A stretch of 64,000 nucleotides of DNA from Tsuneonella sediminis (GCF_051912845.1 NZ_JBNCBU010000001.1:1364001-1428000); one strand, 5' to 3'. Shown: positions 51,676 through 62,365, numbered from the stretch's first letter. Numbers and translations are program-made. The notes: generated by a model from the letters alone, not told the origin.

Positions 51676-52191
51676 ATGGATCGTTCGCAGAAAGCCGACG
51701 CGGTCGCCGAGCTGAGCGAGGTCTTCAACGAGGTGGGCGTGGTGGTTGTCACCCGCAACCTCGGCATGTCGGTGGCCCAGTCCACCGACCTGCGCACGAA
51801 GATGCGCGACGCCGGTGCGACCTACAAGGTGGCGAAGAACCGTCTGGCCAAGCTGGCACTCAACGACACCCCCTATTCTGGCCTCGAGGACTTCCTCACC
51901 GGCCCGACGGGGCTCGCCTGGTCGACCGACCCGGTGGCGGCGGCCAAGGCCGCGGTGGAATTCGCCAAGACGAACGACAAGCTCGAAATCGTCGGCGGAT
52001 CGATGGGTAGCCAGGTGCTCGACGAAGCAGGGGTCAAGGCGCTCGCCTCGATGCCCAGCCTCGACGAGCTGCGTGCCAAGCTGATCGGCCTCGTCAACGC
52101 GCCGGCGACCAAGGTCGTCCAGCTCGTCAACGCGCCCGCCAGCAAGCTTGCCCGTGTCTTTGGCGCCTATGCCGCCAAGGACGCTGCGTAA
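51676..52191 (+). CDS. rplJ: 50S ribosomal protein L10
   Basis: 171-aa ribosomal stalk base protein that binds 23S rRNA and anchors L7/L12 dimers. Family features: VVVVTRNLGMSVAQSTDLR in the N-terminal domain and a C-terminal helix (PATKVVQLVNAPASKLAR) that recruits L12. A strong Shine-Dalgarno, AGAAGGAGC, precedes it. It starts 566 nt from rpoB on the opposite strand. rplK and rplA, usually just upstream, are not here. Confidence 0.97.
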   Translation: MDRSQKADAVAELSEVFNEVGVVVVTRNLGMSVAQSTDLRTKMRDAGATYKVAKNRLAKLALNDTPYSGLEDFLTGPTGLAWSTDPVAAAKAAVEFAKTNDKLEIVGGSMGSQVLDEAGVKALASMPSLDELRAKLIGLVNAPATKVVQLVNAPASKLARVFGAYAAKDAA

Positions 52192-52257
52192 GCGGTTTTT
52201 CCCTGAAGCAACTTTTCTCGGGACACGTGTCCCGGCCCGAATTTGGAGTGAAACATC

Positions 52258-52638
52258 ATGGCTGATATCGCCAAGCTTGTTGAAGAACTGTCGAAGCTGA
52301 CCGTCCTGGAAGCCGCCGAGCTTGCCAAGGCGCTCGAAGAAGAGTGGGGCGTGAGCGCCGCTGCCGCCGTGGCCGTCGCCGCGCCGGCCGCCGGTGGTGA
52401 CGCCGGTGGCGCCGCTGCCGAAGAGCAGACCGAGTTCGACGTCATCCTGACCGGTGACGGCGGCAAGAAGATCCAGGTGATCAAGGAAGTCCGCGCCATC
52501 ACCGGCCTCGGCCTGACCGAAGCCAAGGCCCTCGTCGAGAGCGCGCCGAAGGCGATCAAGGAAGGCGTCAACAAGGCGGAAGCCGAAGACATCAAGAAGA
52601 AGATCGAGGAAGCCGGCGGCACCGTCGAGCTCAAGTAA
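52258..52638 (+). CDS. rplL: 50S ribosomal protein L7/L12
   Basis: 126-aa ribosomal stalk protein. N-terminal dimerisation domain, an Ala/Gly hinge (about residues 36-58) and the C-terminal factor-binding domain with EFDVILTGDGGKKIQVIKEV and GLGLTEAKALVE. It follows rplJ by 66 nt and ends at a strong terminator, not followed by rpoB. Confidence 0.97.
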   Translation: MADIAKLVEELSKLTVLEAAELAKALEEEWGVSAAAAVAVAAPAAGGDAGGAAAEEQTEFDVILTGDGGKKIQVIKEVRAITGLGLTEAKALVESAPKAIKEGVNKAEAEDIKKKIEEAGGTVELK

Positions 52639-52681
52639 GCCTTCGCGCTTCCGAACCTCGTCTCTTCGAGAGACACACGAA

Positions 52682-52712
52682 GGGCGGCCTGCGCAAGCGG
52701 GCCGCCCTTTTC
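52682..52712 (+). terminator. Rho-independent terminator of rplJ-rplL
   Basis: Stem GGGCGGCC (52682-52689) with GGCCGCCC (52700-52707), loop of 10 nt, then TTTT. It lies 43 nt after the rplL stop and closes this operon before any rpoB-like gene. Confidence 0.88.
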
Positions 52713-52767
52713 GCATGCCCCACGGCCAGTCCGGGAACCCGCTCAAGGGGCGCCCGTTTCGCCGCAC

Positions 52768-53076
52768 ATGGGGCCGCTTCTCGTAATTCTGGCGCAGGCA
52801 GGTGCGGCGAGCACGGCCGAAGCGTCCCCGTCGCCGCCCGACATAGAAATCCGCGCCACCGCAAGCGCCCGGTCGGTCGACCTCCGGTCGGCCGGCCAGG
52901 CTACCCTTTCCGTGCACGCCCGGCCCGGCGACGCGCCGCCGGTCCGCATCGCGCGTTCGGCACCTGCGGGCGCGGCGCGCTATCGCGACCTGCGCATTGA
53001 ATTAACCGCGATCGCCCGGCTTTCCGCGCCGGAACCGATCGCCGCCATCCATGGCAAAACAGGGGACTCCGAATGA
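52768..53076 (+). CDS. Small exported protein of unknown function
   Basis: A 102-aa protein with a short hydrophobic start (MGPLLVILAQAGAAS) and then a beta-rich, Arg/Ala-rich region (DIEIRATASARSVDLRSAG). It overlaps the next gene as ATGA, so the two are probably translated together. No family recognised; the reading frame is supported mainly by the overlap and by typical codon use. Could be a non-coding stretch with a fortuitous frame. Confidence 0.5.
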   Translation: MGPLLVILAQAGAASTAEASPSPPDIEIRATASARSVDLRSAGQATLSVHARPGDAPPVRIARSAPAGAARYRDLRIELTAIARLSAPEPIAAIHGKTGDSE

Positions 53077-53741
53077 AAACCGCCATCCGCCTTGCCGCCG
53101 CCTGCGCCGTAGTTGCGGCAACTCCAGCCCTGGCGCAGAACCGCAACGCACCGGCGAGCGCCAACAGCCCCGCGGTCAGCTATCTGAGCCAGGTCCCCGC
53201 CGACCAGCAGCCCGACGTCGTCCTCGACATTCCGAACCTGTCTGTCGACGAGATCACGCTCAAGGTCGACAACCTGCAAGCGCACGTCGCGCTCAACGCC
53301 CAGCTAGCCAACCTGCTGAAGCTGACTGCCGGGGCCGACGCCTCGATCGACCAGGTCGACCTGTCGATCAAGGGAGTGAAGGCGCAGGCTGCGCTGATCG
53401 TCCGGCTCGACAACGTGCGGGCGATCATCGAACGGACGCTGCAGACGCTCGACAACAACCCTCAGATCATCGAGCAGCTGACCGGCACGCTCGACAATGC
53501 AGTCAATGTCACTGGCGGCGTGGTGAACAACACGGTTTCCACGGTGGGAGACCTGACCCGGGGTATCCTGGGCACCGGAAAGGTGCTCGACGTCGCGAAC
53601 AGCGGGCTTTCGGTCGTATCCTCGACCCTGAACTCGGCGGGGCAGACCGTGCGCCGGCTTCGCGGTTCCGACGGCGCACTCTACGAGGTGGTAACGGACA
53701 CCGCCGGGAAGATCGTGAAGTCATCACGCGTTTCGAACTGA
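53073..53741 (+). CDS. Exported protein with a conserved-looking alternating repeat
   Basis: A 222-aa protein with signal peptide residues 1-21 (TPALAQ). The middle (about 45-135) reads like successive amphipathic units: PNLSVDEITLKVDNLQAHV, LNAQLANLLKLTAGADASI, DQVDLSIKGVKAQAALIVRL, DNVRAIIERTLQTLDNNPQI. From memory, similar segments occur in uncharacterised actinobacterial proteins, often of the same order; I could not check this. The C-terminal part is Thr/Val/Gly-rich. It overlaps the preceding gene by 4 nt. Function unknown. Confidence 0.75.
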   Translation: MKTAIRLAAACAVVAATPALAQNRNAPASANSPAVSYLSQVPADQQPDVVLDIPNLSVDEITLKVDNLQAHVALNAQLANLLKLTAGADASIDQVDLSIKGVKAQAALIVRLDNVRAIIERTLQTLDNNPQIIEQLTGTLDNAVNVTGGVVNNTVSTVGDLTRGILGTGKVLDVANSGLSVVSSTLNSAGQTVRRLRGSDGALYEVVTDTAGKIVKSSRVSN

Positions 53742-53754
53742 CCGCCGGTTACCA

Positions 53755-55521
53755 TCACGAACCGGCCTGACCGGGCCGCACGCCCTGGCGGATGATCATG
53801 TCGCGGGCGGCCCGGTAATCGCCGGCCTCGCGCTGCACGTCGAGCCGCTCGCGATCGGCCTTCCGGTAGGTGTCTTCCGCCTCGTCGATGTCCTGCTGCG
53901 AGTCGCCCAGCGTCTCCAGCGCCGCCCGGCCCATCGCGACTGCCGATTCCATGACCTCGCGGATCGCGTAGTCGTGCGGTGCGTCGCGCAGGTCGATCAG
54001 CGTTCGCCGGTCGAACGCGCGGACGAAGATCTTCGCGTCGGGGAACGCCTCTCGCACGGCCGTCAGCAGCTCGGCGTTCACCTGCTTGCCGTCCATGCAG
54101 AAGCAGATCGCCGCGGCCTCGTCGGCTCCTGCCTGGCGCAGCAGGTCGATCCGCGTGCCGTCGCCGAAATAGACCTTGCTGCCGAATTCCTCCGCGACGT
54201 CGATCATGTCGGTGTCGGTATCGATCAGGGTCACCGCGATGTCGCTGGCGATCATCAGCTGGGCCACCGTCTGGCCGAACCGGCCATAGCCGACGACGAG
54301 CACCGCAGCCCCGTCCTTTCGCGGCCCCTCGCGCCCTTCCTTCGCGTCGGGCGCGCGGCGCAGCGGCGCCGTTATCATCATCAGGAGGGGCGTTGTGGCC
54401 ATCGAGATCGTGACCACCGCGCCGAACAGGCTGGCGGCTTCCGGTTCGATCAGCATCCCCTGCTGGGCCTGGGCGAACATGACGAAGCCGAATTCGCCCC
54501 CCTGGCTGAGGAGCGTGCCAAGCGCGAGCGCGCCGCGCCAGCCCATGCCCATCAGCATTCCGATCCCGCCGATGACCGCGGCCTTGATCGCTATCAGGCC
54601 AACCGCCGCGACGAGCACGAACACCGGCCTTTCGGCAATTGCCTGAAGGTCGAGCATCATGCCCACGGCCAGGAAGAACAGGCCGAGCAGGATCGAGCGG
54701 AAGGGCTCGACGTCGGTCTCGAGCTCGTGACGATAAGGGGTGTCGGCCAGCATCACGCCCGCAATGAACGCGCCGAGCGCGGTCGACAGGCCGAGCAGTT
54801 CCATCGTCGCGGCGCTGGCCATCACGGTGAACAGGGCGGCGACGATGAACATCTCGCGCTCGCCGAAGCGGCCGATCATCCGGAACAGCGGCCGGATCAG
54901 GAAGCGGCCGGCGAGCAGCAGTCCGACGATAGCGGCCACGGTGATCGCGGCGAGCTGCCAGCCGGGTGGTCCACCCTCGTCCGCGGGGTTGCGCGAAAGC
55001 GCGGCAACGACCGTGATCATCGGGATGATCGACAGGTCCTGGAACAGCAGGATCGAGAACGCGCGTTCCCCGAACGGTGTCCTGAGGCGGCCCGCCGATT
55101 GCAGCATCGGCAGGACCTGCGCGGTCGACGACAGCGCGAGCGGCAGGCCGAGCGCAATCGCGGCGGGCCAGCTGAAGCCGGTGAACAGGCCGATCGCGCC
55201 GGTGAGCGCCAGTCCGCACAGCATGACCTGCGCGAAACCCAGTCCCAGTATTTCCTTCTTCATCCGCCACAGCCGCTGCGGGGCCAGTTCAAGCCCCACG
55301 ACGAACAGGAGGAGGACGATGCCGAGTTCGGCGATGGCGATCTTGCCCTCGGCCTCGCCCGTGAGCGCGAAGACCTGTGGGCCGATGACCGCGCCGGCGA
55401 CGAGGTAACCCAGCGTCGCGCCGAGGCCGAGCCGGCGGAAGAGCAGCACAAAGCCCAGCGCGAAGCCGAGCATGACCACGCCGTCGCGCAGGAAGTGGGT
55501 AGCGGCCTCGTGCTCCATCAA
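53755..55521 (-). CDS. Cation:proton antiporter-2 family transporter (KefB/KefC-like)
   Basis: A 588-aa CPA2 antiporter: about 12 transmembrane helices (residues 15-385) with the TLGYLVAGAVIGP and GLELAPQRLWRMKK segments, then an RCK_N regulatory domain beginning VLVVGYGRFGQTVAQLMIAS (about 408-427). This is the architecture of glutathione-gated K+ efflux systems KefB/KefC and of YbaL. The C-terminal tail is charged. No kefF/kefG ancillary gene is adjacent. Which ion and which gating ligand are unknown. Confidence 0.9.
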   Translation of the reverse strand: MMEHEAATHFLRDGVVMLGFALGFVLLFRRLGLGATLGYLVAGAVIGPQVFALTGEAEGKIAIAELGIVLLLFVVGLELAPQRLWRMKKEILGLGFAQVMLCGLALTGAIGLFTGFSWPAAIALGLPLALSSTAQVLPMLQSAGRLRTPFGERAFSILLFQDLSIIPMITVVAALSRNPADEGGPPGWQLAAITVAAIVGLLLAGRFLIRPLFRMIGRFGEREMFIVAALFTVMASAATMELLGLSTALGAFIAGVMLADTPYRHELETDVEPFRSILLGLFFLAVGMMLDLQAIAERPVFVLVAAVGLIAIKAAVIGGIGMLMGMGWRGALALGTLLSQGGEFGFVMFAQAQQGMLIEPEAASLFGAVVTISMATTPLLMMITAPLRRAPDAKEGREGPRKDGAAVLVVGYGRFGQTVAQLMIASDIAVTLIDTDTDMIDVAEEFGSKVYFGDGTRIDLLRQAGADEAAAICFCMDGKQVNAELLTAVREAFPDAKIFVRAFDRRTLIDLRDAPHDYAIREVMESAVAMGRAALETLGDSQQDIDEAEDTYRKADRERLDVQREAGDYRAARDMIIRQGVRPGQAGS

Positions 55522-55549
55522 CGCCGCTGTAGGCGCAGACGGTTTGGCG

Positions 55550-56083
55550 TCAAAGCTTCAGATTCGCGCGCAGCCCGATCATGTCGATGCCGGGGTTCTG
55601 CTGGCTGTCGAACAGGCGCGCGTTGGAAATGTGCACCCAGCTCGCCTCGATGCTGGCCCGCGGAGCAATCGCGATGCCCACGGCAATCTCGGGTTCGAAC
55701 AGCACGCGGCTGCCAAGGTCGGTCCGCAGCCCGCTCGCCGTGCTTACGCGCCTTTCGGGTGCGTTGTGCAGGACGAGCCCTACCCCGGGCCGCACGTAGA
55801 AACCGCCGAGGCCGAACTTGCGGCTGAGGCCAACACCCACGAGATCGGTCCCTCCATCGGCGGTATTGATCGAACCGAAGACGTACGGTTCGACCTGCGC
55901 GACCGGCAGGACCGGGTCGAACCTGTAGCCCAGCTGCAGGTCGGCTCCCCGCTCGCCCGAATCGAGCGTGAACGGGGTGTCGACGGCGTGCTTGTATACC
56001 CCGCCATACAACTCGCCGGCGGTTGCGGGCGTGGCGGCGAGGGCGAATGCCGCTCCGGAGGCGGCCAGAAGGAAGCGGATCAT
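55550..56083 (-). CDS. PagL-like lipid A 3-O-deacylase (acyloxyacyl hydrolase)
   Basis: A 177-aa outer-membrane protein. Signal peptide residues 1-22 (ATPATAG), then an eight-stranded beta-barrel. The C-terminal motif WVHISNARLF with QNPGIDMIGLR carries the His-x-Ser of PagL, which removes the 3-position acyl chain of lipid A. The ATG at 56083 is preferred because it gives a normal signal sequence. Divergent from the MATE gene. Confidence 0.82.
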   Translation of the reverse strand: MIRFLLAASGAAFALAATPATAGELYGGVYKHAVDTPFTLDSGERGADLQLGYRFDPVLPVAQVEPYVFGSINTADGGTDLVGVGLSRKFGLGGFYVRPGVGLVLHNAPERRVSTASGLRTDLGSRVLFEPEIAVGIAIAPRASIEASWVHISNARLFDSQQNPGIDMIGLRANLKL

Positions 56084-56193
56084 GGCCCGCGCTTTAGGCT
56101 GTGACACGCTTGCCGCAAGCTGAAGCGAAAATGCGCGGCCCGTTCAGGCGGCGCTTTCGCGGGCATGGGCGCCGGCCTATCCGGGCCGGCTTT

Positions 56194-57588
56194 ATGCCGG
56201 ACGCAGTCATTCCCGACGCCCGGGCGGCGTGGAAGCGCGAAATTCTCGCGACGCTCGCGCTCGCCTGGCCGCTGGCTGCGGCGAACCTGCTGCAGATGAT
56301 GGTGTGGGCGATCGACGTGATGTTCATCGCGCGGCTTGGCACGATCCCTCTAGCCGCGGCAAGCCTCTCGTTCGCGCTGTTCGGCACGCTGATGTGGGCA
56401 CTGAGCGGACTCACTGGCATCGTGTCTGCGCTTATCGCCGCCGCGCTTGGCCGCGGCACCGGCGTGCTGCGCGAGGTCCGGCGGGCAACGCGCATGGCGC
56501 TGTGGCTCGCCGTGGGTAGCGGACTGCTGCTCGCGCTGGCGATGTATGGCGGCGAATCGTTCATGTTGTTGACCGGCCAGGACCCCACGATCTCCGCGCG
56601 CGCGGGCGAATTTCTGGCGGTACTCGGCTGGGCCGCGATCCCCATGCTGGTGGGCAATGTCCTCAGGAGTTTCGTTTCGGCCCTAGACCGTCCGGTCATC
56701 GCGACGATGGTGGTCGCGCTGCAGGTGGGCGTTGCGGCGCTTGCGAACTATGCGCTGGTGTTCGGCCATTTCGGATTTCCCGCGCTCGGCATGATCGGAT
56801 CCGCGATCGCGAGCAGCGTGACGGCGTGGCTCGGCGTGCTCGCCTATGCCGCGCTGATCCAGTCCGACCGCCGCCTGAGGGCGTTTCACATCTTCGGCCG
56901 GTGGTGGAGTCCCGACTGGGCTTACCTGCGGCGGCTCGTCGTGCTGGGCACCCCGGTGACGCTGACCATCATCGCCGAGGGCGGACTGTTCAACAGCGCC
57001 GCATTCATGATGGGACGGATCGGCGCCGATCAGCTTGCCGCGCACACCCTTGCATTGCAGCTGGCCGCGTTCGCGTTCCAGGTGCCGTTCGGCATATCGC
57101 AAGCCGCCACCATCAGGGTCGGCTTCCACTATGGCGCAGGCGACCGCGACGGCATCGCCCGGGCGGGCTGGTCGGCGATCGTCGTCGGCACCGGTTTCAT
57201 GCTGACCACGGCCACGGCGATGCTGCTGGTCCCGCTTGCCCTGCTGTCGCTCTACATCGATCCGCGCGCGCCATATTATGCCGCGACGGTCGGGCACGCG
57301 GTGCTTTACCTTCGGGTCGCGGCGGCCTTCCAGCTGTTCGACGGGTTCCAAGCGGTCGCTGCGGGGTCCTTGCGCGGGTTGCAGGATACCCGCGCTCCGA
57401 TGTGGATCGCGCTGACGGGCTTCTGGGTGCCCGGCCTCGCGACCATGCTCTGGCTCGGTTTCTACACCCCGCTCGGCGGGTTGGGCGTGTGGATCGGGCT
57501 GCTCGTTGCGCTGGTGACGGTTTCGGCCGGACTGCTCGGCCGGTGGCTGATGCGCGAACGTTTCGGGCTGCTGCCCGCGGCCGGATGA
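56194..57588 (+). CDS. MATE-family multidrug/Na+ efflux transporter (NorM-like)
   Basis: A 464-aa inner-membrane transporter with about 12 helices in two homologous halves: WPLAAANLLQMMVWAIDVMF at the start and LGTPVTLTIIAEGGLFNSAA at the second half. No multidrug regulator is adjacent. The ATG at 56194 is chosen by comparison with typical MATE starts; longer frames from 56101 or 56131 add a basic leader and are less likely. The 3' end lies 63 nt before the CIRCE element. Confidence 0.9.
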   Translation: MPDAVIPDARAAWKREILATLALAWPLAAANLLQMMVWAIDVMFIARLGTIPLAAASLSFALFGTLMWALSGLTGIVSALIAAALGRGTGVLREVRRATRMALWLAVGSGLLLALAMYGGESFMLLTGQDPTISARAGEFLAVLGWAAIPMLVGNVLRSFVSALDRPVIATMVVALQVGVAALANYALVFGHFGFPALGMIGSAIASSVTAWLGVLAYAALIQSDRRLRAFHIFGRWWSPDWAYLRRLVVLGTPVTLTIIAEGGLFNSAAFMMGRIGADQLAAHTLALQLAAFAFQVPFGISQAATIRVGFHYGAGDRDGIARAGWSAIVVGTGFMLTTATAMLLVPLALLSLYIDPRAPYYAATVGHAVLYLRVAAAFQLFDGFQAVAAGSLRGLQDTRAPMWIALTGFWVPGLATMLWLGFYTPLGGLGVWIGLLVALVTVSAGLLGRWLMRERFGLLPAAG

Positions 57589-57614
57589 CCGGCGAAATTC
57601 TTGCCTGCAACCGG

Positions 57615-57642
57615 TTGACCTTGCCTGCGCGCGCACTAAATG
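57615..57642 (+). promoter_or_regulatory. Candidate groES promoter
   Basis: TTGACC (57615-57620) and, 16 nt later, TAAATG (57637-57642), immediately upstream of the CIRCE element. The spacing is slightly short for a housekeeping promoter. Confidence 0.4.
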
Positions 57643-57650
57643 CGCCGGCG

Positions 57651-57677
57651 CTGGCACTCTCCTCCCGAGAGTGCCAA
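57651..57677. promoter_or_regulatory. CIRCE operator (HrcA-binding site)
   Basis: TGGCACTC (57652-57659), nine bases, GAGTGCCA (57669-57676): the CIRCE inverted repeat, consensus TTAGCACTC-N9-GAGTGCTAA, 31 nt before the groES start. It implies HrcA repression of groESL. hrcA itself is not in the window. Confidence 0.93.
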
Positions 57678-57707
57678 GAGTTCACTCAATCGAGAGAGGC
57701 TAGCATC

Positions 57708-57995
57708 ATGGCATTCCGTCCGTTGCACGACCGCGTTCTCGTCCGCCGCATCGAGGCTGACAGCAAGACCGCCGGCGGCATCATCATCCCCGACAGCGCC
57801 CAGGAAAAGCCGAGCGAGGGCGAGATCGTCGCCATCGGCGACGGCGCCCGTGACGATGACGGCGACCGCATCGCGCTCGACGTCAAGGTGGGCGATCGCG
57901 TGCTGTTCGGCAAGTGGTCGGGTACCGAGGTCAAGATCGACGGCGAAGACCTTCTCATCATGAAGGAAAGCGACATCATGGGGATCATCGGCTGA
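57708..57995 (+). CDS. groES: Co-chaperonin GroES
   Basis: 95-aa ring co-chaperone that caps GroEL. Starts MAFRPLHDRVLVRRIEADSK, with the mobile loop (TAGGIIIPDSAQEKP) and an ESDIMGIIG end. 53 nt before groEL; under the CIRCE operator. Confidence 0.97.
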   Translation: MAFRPLHDRVLVRRIEADSKTAGGIIIPDSAQEKPSEGEIVAIGDGARDDDGDRIALDVKVGDRVLFGKWSGTEVKIDGEDLLIMKESDIMGIIG

Positions 57996-58048
57996 TCGCC
58001 GGGTCCTGACGCTTTCCACAAACCAGACGAATTCCAGGAGAATCCAAC

Positions 58049-59692
<1,644 letters not shown>

Positions 59693-59721
59693 GCGCATAC
59701 GCCGTCCAGCCGGACACGAGT

Positions 59722-59753
59722 GGGCCGGGGGAGCGATCCCCCGGCCCGTTTCG
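59722..59753 (+). terminator. Rho-independent terminator of groESL
   Basis: Stem GGGCCGGGGGA with TCCCCCGGCCC around a GCGA loop, followed by GTTTCGTTT. It lies 29 nt after the groEL stop. Confidence 0.85.
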
Positions 59754-59772
59754 TTTGTCCGCGGGACCGGGT

Positions 59773-60528
59773 TTACCCGCCGAACGCCTCGCCAAGCGCG
59801 GCGGCGAGGACATCGGCCATCGCATCAATGCCGCGCGCGTCCGACAGCCTGTCCTGCCGGACCTCGATTTCTGCATACCGCAGGCCCCGGGGGTAGGCAT
59901 GGTGCGGGACGGTGTAGTCTGTTGCGTCCATGCGGTAGGGCTCGTTGTCGCCCACGACCAGATCGCCCCGTCCCTGCAGCGTTGCAAGCAGTCGCAGCGC
60001 GAGAGCGTCGTGGTGGCCATCGTGCAGGATGCCGATGTCCCACGGGCGCACCTTGCTGTTCATCACCGGGGTGAAGCTGTGCAGGGATACCAGAGCGGCA
60101 CCCGGCAGACGATCCAGCCGGGCACCGATCGCCGCGTGGTAGGGGTCGAATATCTCGATCCGTCGCGCTTCCCGCTCCAGGGGCGGCAAATCGGCATTGA
60201 CGGAAACACGCGTCCCATCGCTCCTCGTGACGATCGAGTCCGGGTGCGCCGGATCGCGGTTACAGTCGATCACCAGCCGCGAATAGACCTGCGAAACGAA
60301 CGGCACACCCTGTCTGGCCGCGAGCGCATCGCCAAGCGCCCGCGTGCCGATATCGACGGCGATATGGCGCGAACGGTCGGCCTTACCCAGCCCCAGGTCG
60401 CCGAGCGCCTGGGGAACCGCGCTGCCGGCGTGGTCGCCGACCAGCACGAACGGGCTGTCTGCCGCCATCGGCGGGATGGTGCGGACCGGATTCGGGTCTC
60501 GATGGTTGAGAAGGACAGGCGCGGCCAT
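59773..60528 (-). CDS. N-formylglutamate amidohydrolase family protein
   Basis: A 251-aa enzyme of the N-formylglutamate amidohydrolase/peptidoglycan amidase-like fold. It has VLVGDHAGSAVPQAL (28-42), HIAVDIGTRALGDAL and VSLHSFTPV with RPWDIGILH in order. Typical members cleave N-formylglutamate in histidine catabolism; other hut genes are absent, so the substrate is uncertain. Divergent from the transglutaminase pair. Confidence 0.85.
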   Translation of the reverse strand: MAAPVLLNHRDPNPVRTIPPMAADSPFVLVGDHAGSAVPQALGDLGLGKADRSRHIAVDIGTRALGDALAARQGVPFVSQVYSRLVIDCNRDPAHPDSIVTRSDGTRVSVNADLPPLEREARRIEIFDPYHAAIGARLDRLPGAALVSLHSFTPVMNSKVRPWDIGILHDGHHDALALRLLATLQGRGDLVVGDNEPYRMDATDYTVPHHAYPRGLRYAEIEVRQDRLSDARGIDAMADVLAAALGEAFGG

Positions 60529-60587
60529 CAGGCCCGTGTCCTTCGCACGAATATCGCAGCCAGGCCAACCCGCACTCCATCGTCACG

Positions 60588-61502
60588 ATGCCCACCGTCT
60601 CGATCAACCATGTGACCCGGTACCGCTACCGCCGCGACGTCGCCTTCGGGGAGCACCGGATACTCGTGCGCCCACGCGAGAGTTATGACCAGCGAGTGCT
60701 GTCGGCGTCACTCGACATCGATCCCGAACCCGTTTCGCTGCGGTGGCTGCAGGACGTGTTCGGCAATGCGGTCGCGATCGCCACCTTCGATCGCCGCGCC
60801 GACGCGCTCGAGATTCGCGGCTCGGCCGAGGTCGAGCATCTGCCGACCCACCCGGCGGATATCCAGATCGAACCCTATGCCGCCTGCTATCCGTTCACCT
60901 ATTCAGCCGAGGACATGCCCGACCTGCTCCGCTCGATCGAGCGCGACTACCCGGATCGCGACCGGGTAATCGACGACTGGGCGATGAGTTTCGTCGAGAC
61001 CGGGCGCCCCGCCGATACGCTGGCACTTCTCACGCAGATGACCGAGGCGATCCGGAGCGACTTCGAGTACCAGCCGCGCGAGACGAAGGGCATCCAGCCG
61101 CCACTGACCACGCTCTCGCTGGGATCGGGGACCTGCCGAGACTACGCCTTGCTGATGATGGAGGCCGTGCGATCGCTCGGCTTCGCGGCAAGGTTCGTGT
61201 CGGGATACCTGTATCAGCCCGACAACGAGAACGCCCGGGTGGGCGGCCATTCGACGCACGCCTGGGTGCGCGTCTTCCTGCCGGGATCGGGCTGGGTGGA
61301 ATTCGACCCGACCAACGGAATCGTCGGTAACCGCGGGCTGATCCGCGTGGCGGTGGCGCGCGACCCCGACCAGGCCATTCCGCTCTCGGGCACTTGGCGC
61401 GGAGTCAAGGGCAGCCAGATCGACATGAACGTCGACGTGCGGATCAAGCAGGTCGACGTCGAAACCCGCCATCCCGAATTCCCCCACAAGGAACCCGCCT
61501 GA
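60588..61502 (+). CDS. Transglutaminase-like cysteine protease, first of a pair
   Basis: A 304-aa protein: bacterial transglutaminase N-terminal domain (about residues 5-85) and a transglutaminase-core domain with the full Cys-His-Asp set, C183 (GTCRDYALLM), H224 (GHSTHAWV) and D240 (FDPTNG). In many alphaproteobacteria such genes sit with an alpha-E and a circularly permuted ATP-grasp gene; those are not here. It overlaps the second gene as TGATG. Substrate unknown. Confidence 0.9.
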   Translation: MPTVSINHVTRYRYRRDVAFGEHRILVRPRESYDQRVLSASLDIDPEPVSLRWLQDVFGNAVAIATFDRRADALEIRGSAEVEHLPTHPADIQIEPYAACYPFTYSAEDMPDLLRSIERDYPDRDRVIDDWAMSFVETGRPADTLALLTQMTEAIRSDFEYQPRETKGIQPPLTTLSLGSGTCRDYALLMMEAVRSLGFAARFVSGYLYQPDNENARVGGHSTHAWVRVFLPGSGWVEFDPTNGIVGNRGLIRVAVARDPDQAIPLSGTWRGVKGSQIDMNVDVRIKQVDVETRHPEFPHKEPA

Positions 61503-62365
61503 TGCTCATCCGAACCGGCTACGACATCACCTTCGAGACCGATGTCCCCGTACCGATGGTCGCATTGCTCAACGTGCGCCCCGAGCGACAGCCGGACTTG
61601 CGCACGCCCGAAGTTCTCCGGACCGATCCGCCAGTTCCGTGCCGCCAGTTCATCGACGATTTCGGCAACGTGGCGACCCGGCTCGTCGTCCCCGCGGGAG
61701 GGATCGCCTTGAGCGCCGATTTCGTTATCGAGGACAGCGGAAAGCCCGATCCCGTCATGCCCGATGCGGTCCAGCACCCGATCGACGAGCTGCCGGACGA
61801 GACTCTGCCGTTCCTGATGAGCTCGCGCTATTGCGAGGTCAGCCAGCTGGCGGACGAGGCATGGGAGATCGCCCGCGATTACAAGGCCGGATGGGACCGG
61901 GTGCAAGCGCTGGTATCTGCCGCGCACGAGCGGATCGCGTTCGATTACACGAAAGCCAGCACGGAGAAGACCGCACGGTCGGTCTACGACGAGCGCTGCG
62001 GTGTCTGCCGGGATTTCGCCCACCTCGCGATCACGTTCTGCCGCGCGGTCAACATTCCGGCCCGCTATTGCACCGGGTACCTCGGCGACATCGGGATCGA
62101 TCCCATCGACGCCCCGATGGACTTCTCCGCATGGTTCGAGGCTTACCTCGGCGGGCGCTGGCACACGTTCGATGCGCGGCACAACACGCCGCGGATCGGG
62201 CGGATCGTGATGGCTCGGGGCCGCGACGCGACCGACACGGCCATCACGACCGCCTTCGGCGAGGCCCGGCTGACACGGTTCGATGTCCACACCGACGAGG
62301 TTGCCGGCACCGACCTGACGCGCCCGCCGCAGGAGACCGCCCTGCCGCAAAAGGCGCTCGCCTAA
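61502..62365 (+). CDS. Transglutaminase-like protein, second of a pair
   Basis: A 287-aa transglutaminase-core protein. The nucleophile is C169 (CGVCRDFAHLA) and the Asp is in WHTFDARHN, but where the catalytic His usually stands (HAWxE) this protein has Ser209 (DFSAWFEA). Either His is supplied from elsewhere or the activity differs from the first gene. The ATG overlaps the previous stop. May form a heterodimer or functional pair with the upstream protein. Confidence 0.85.
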   Translation: MLIRTGYDITFETDVPVPMVALLNVRPERQPDLRTPEVLRTDPPVPCRQFIDDFGNVATRLVVPAGGIALSADFVIEDSGKPDPVMPDAVQHPIDELPDETLPFLMSSRYCEVSQLADEAWEIARDYKAGWDRVQALVSAAHERIAFDYTKASTEKTARSVYDERCGVCRDFAHLAITFCRAVNIPARYCTGYLGDIGIDPIDAPMDFSAWFEAYLGGRWHTFDARHNTPRIGRIVMARGRDATDTAITTAFGEARLTRFDVHTDEVAGTDLTRPPQETALPQKALA

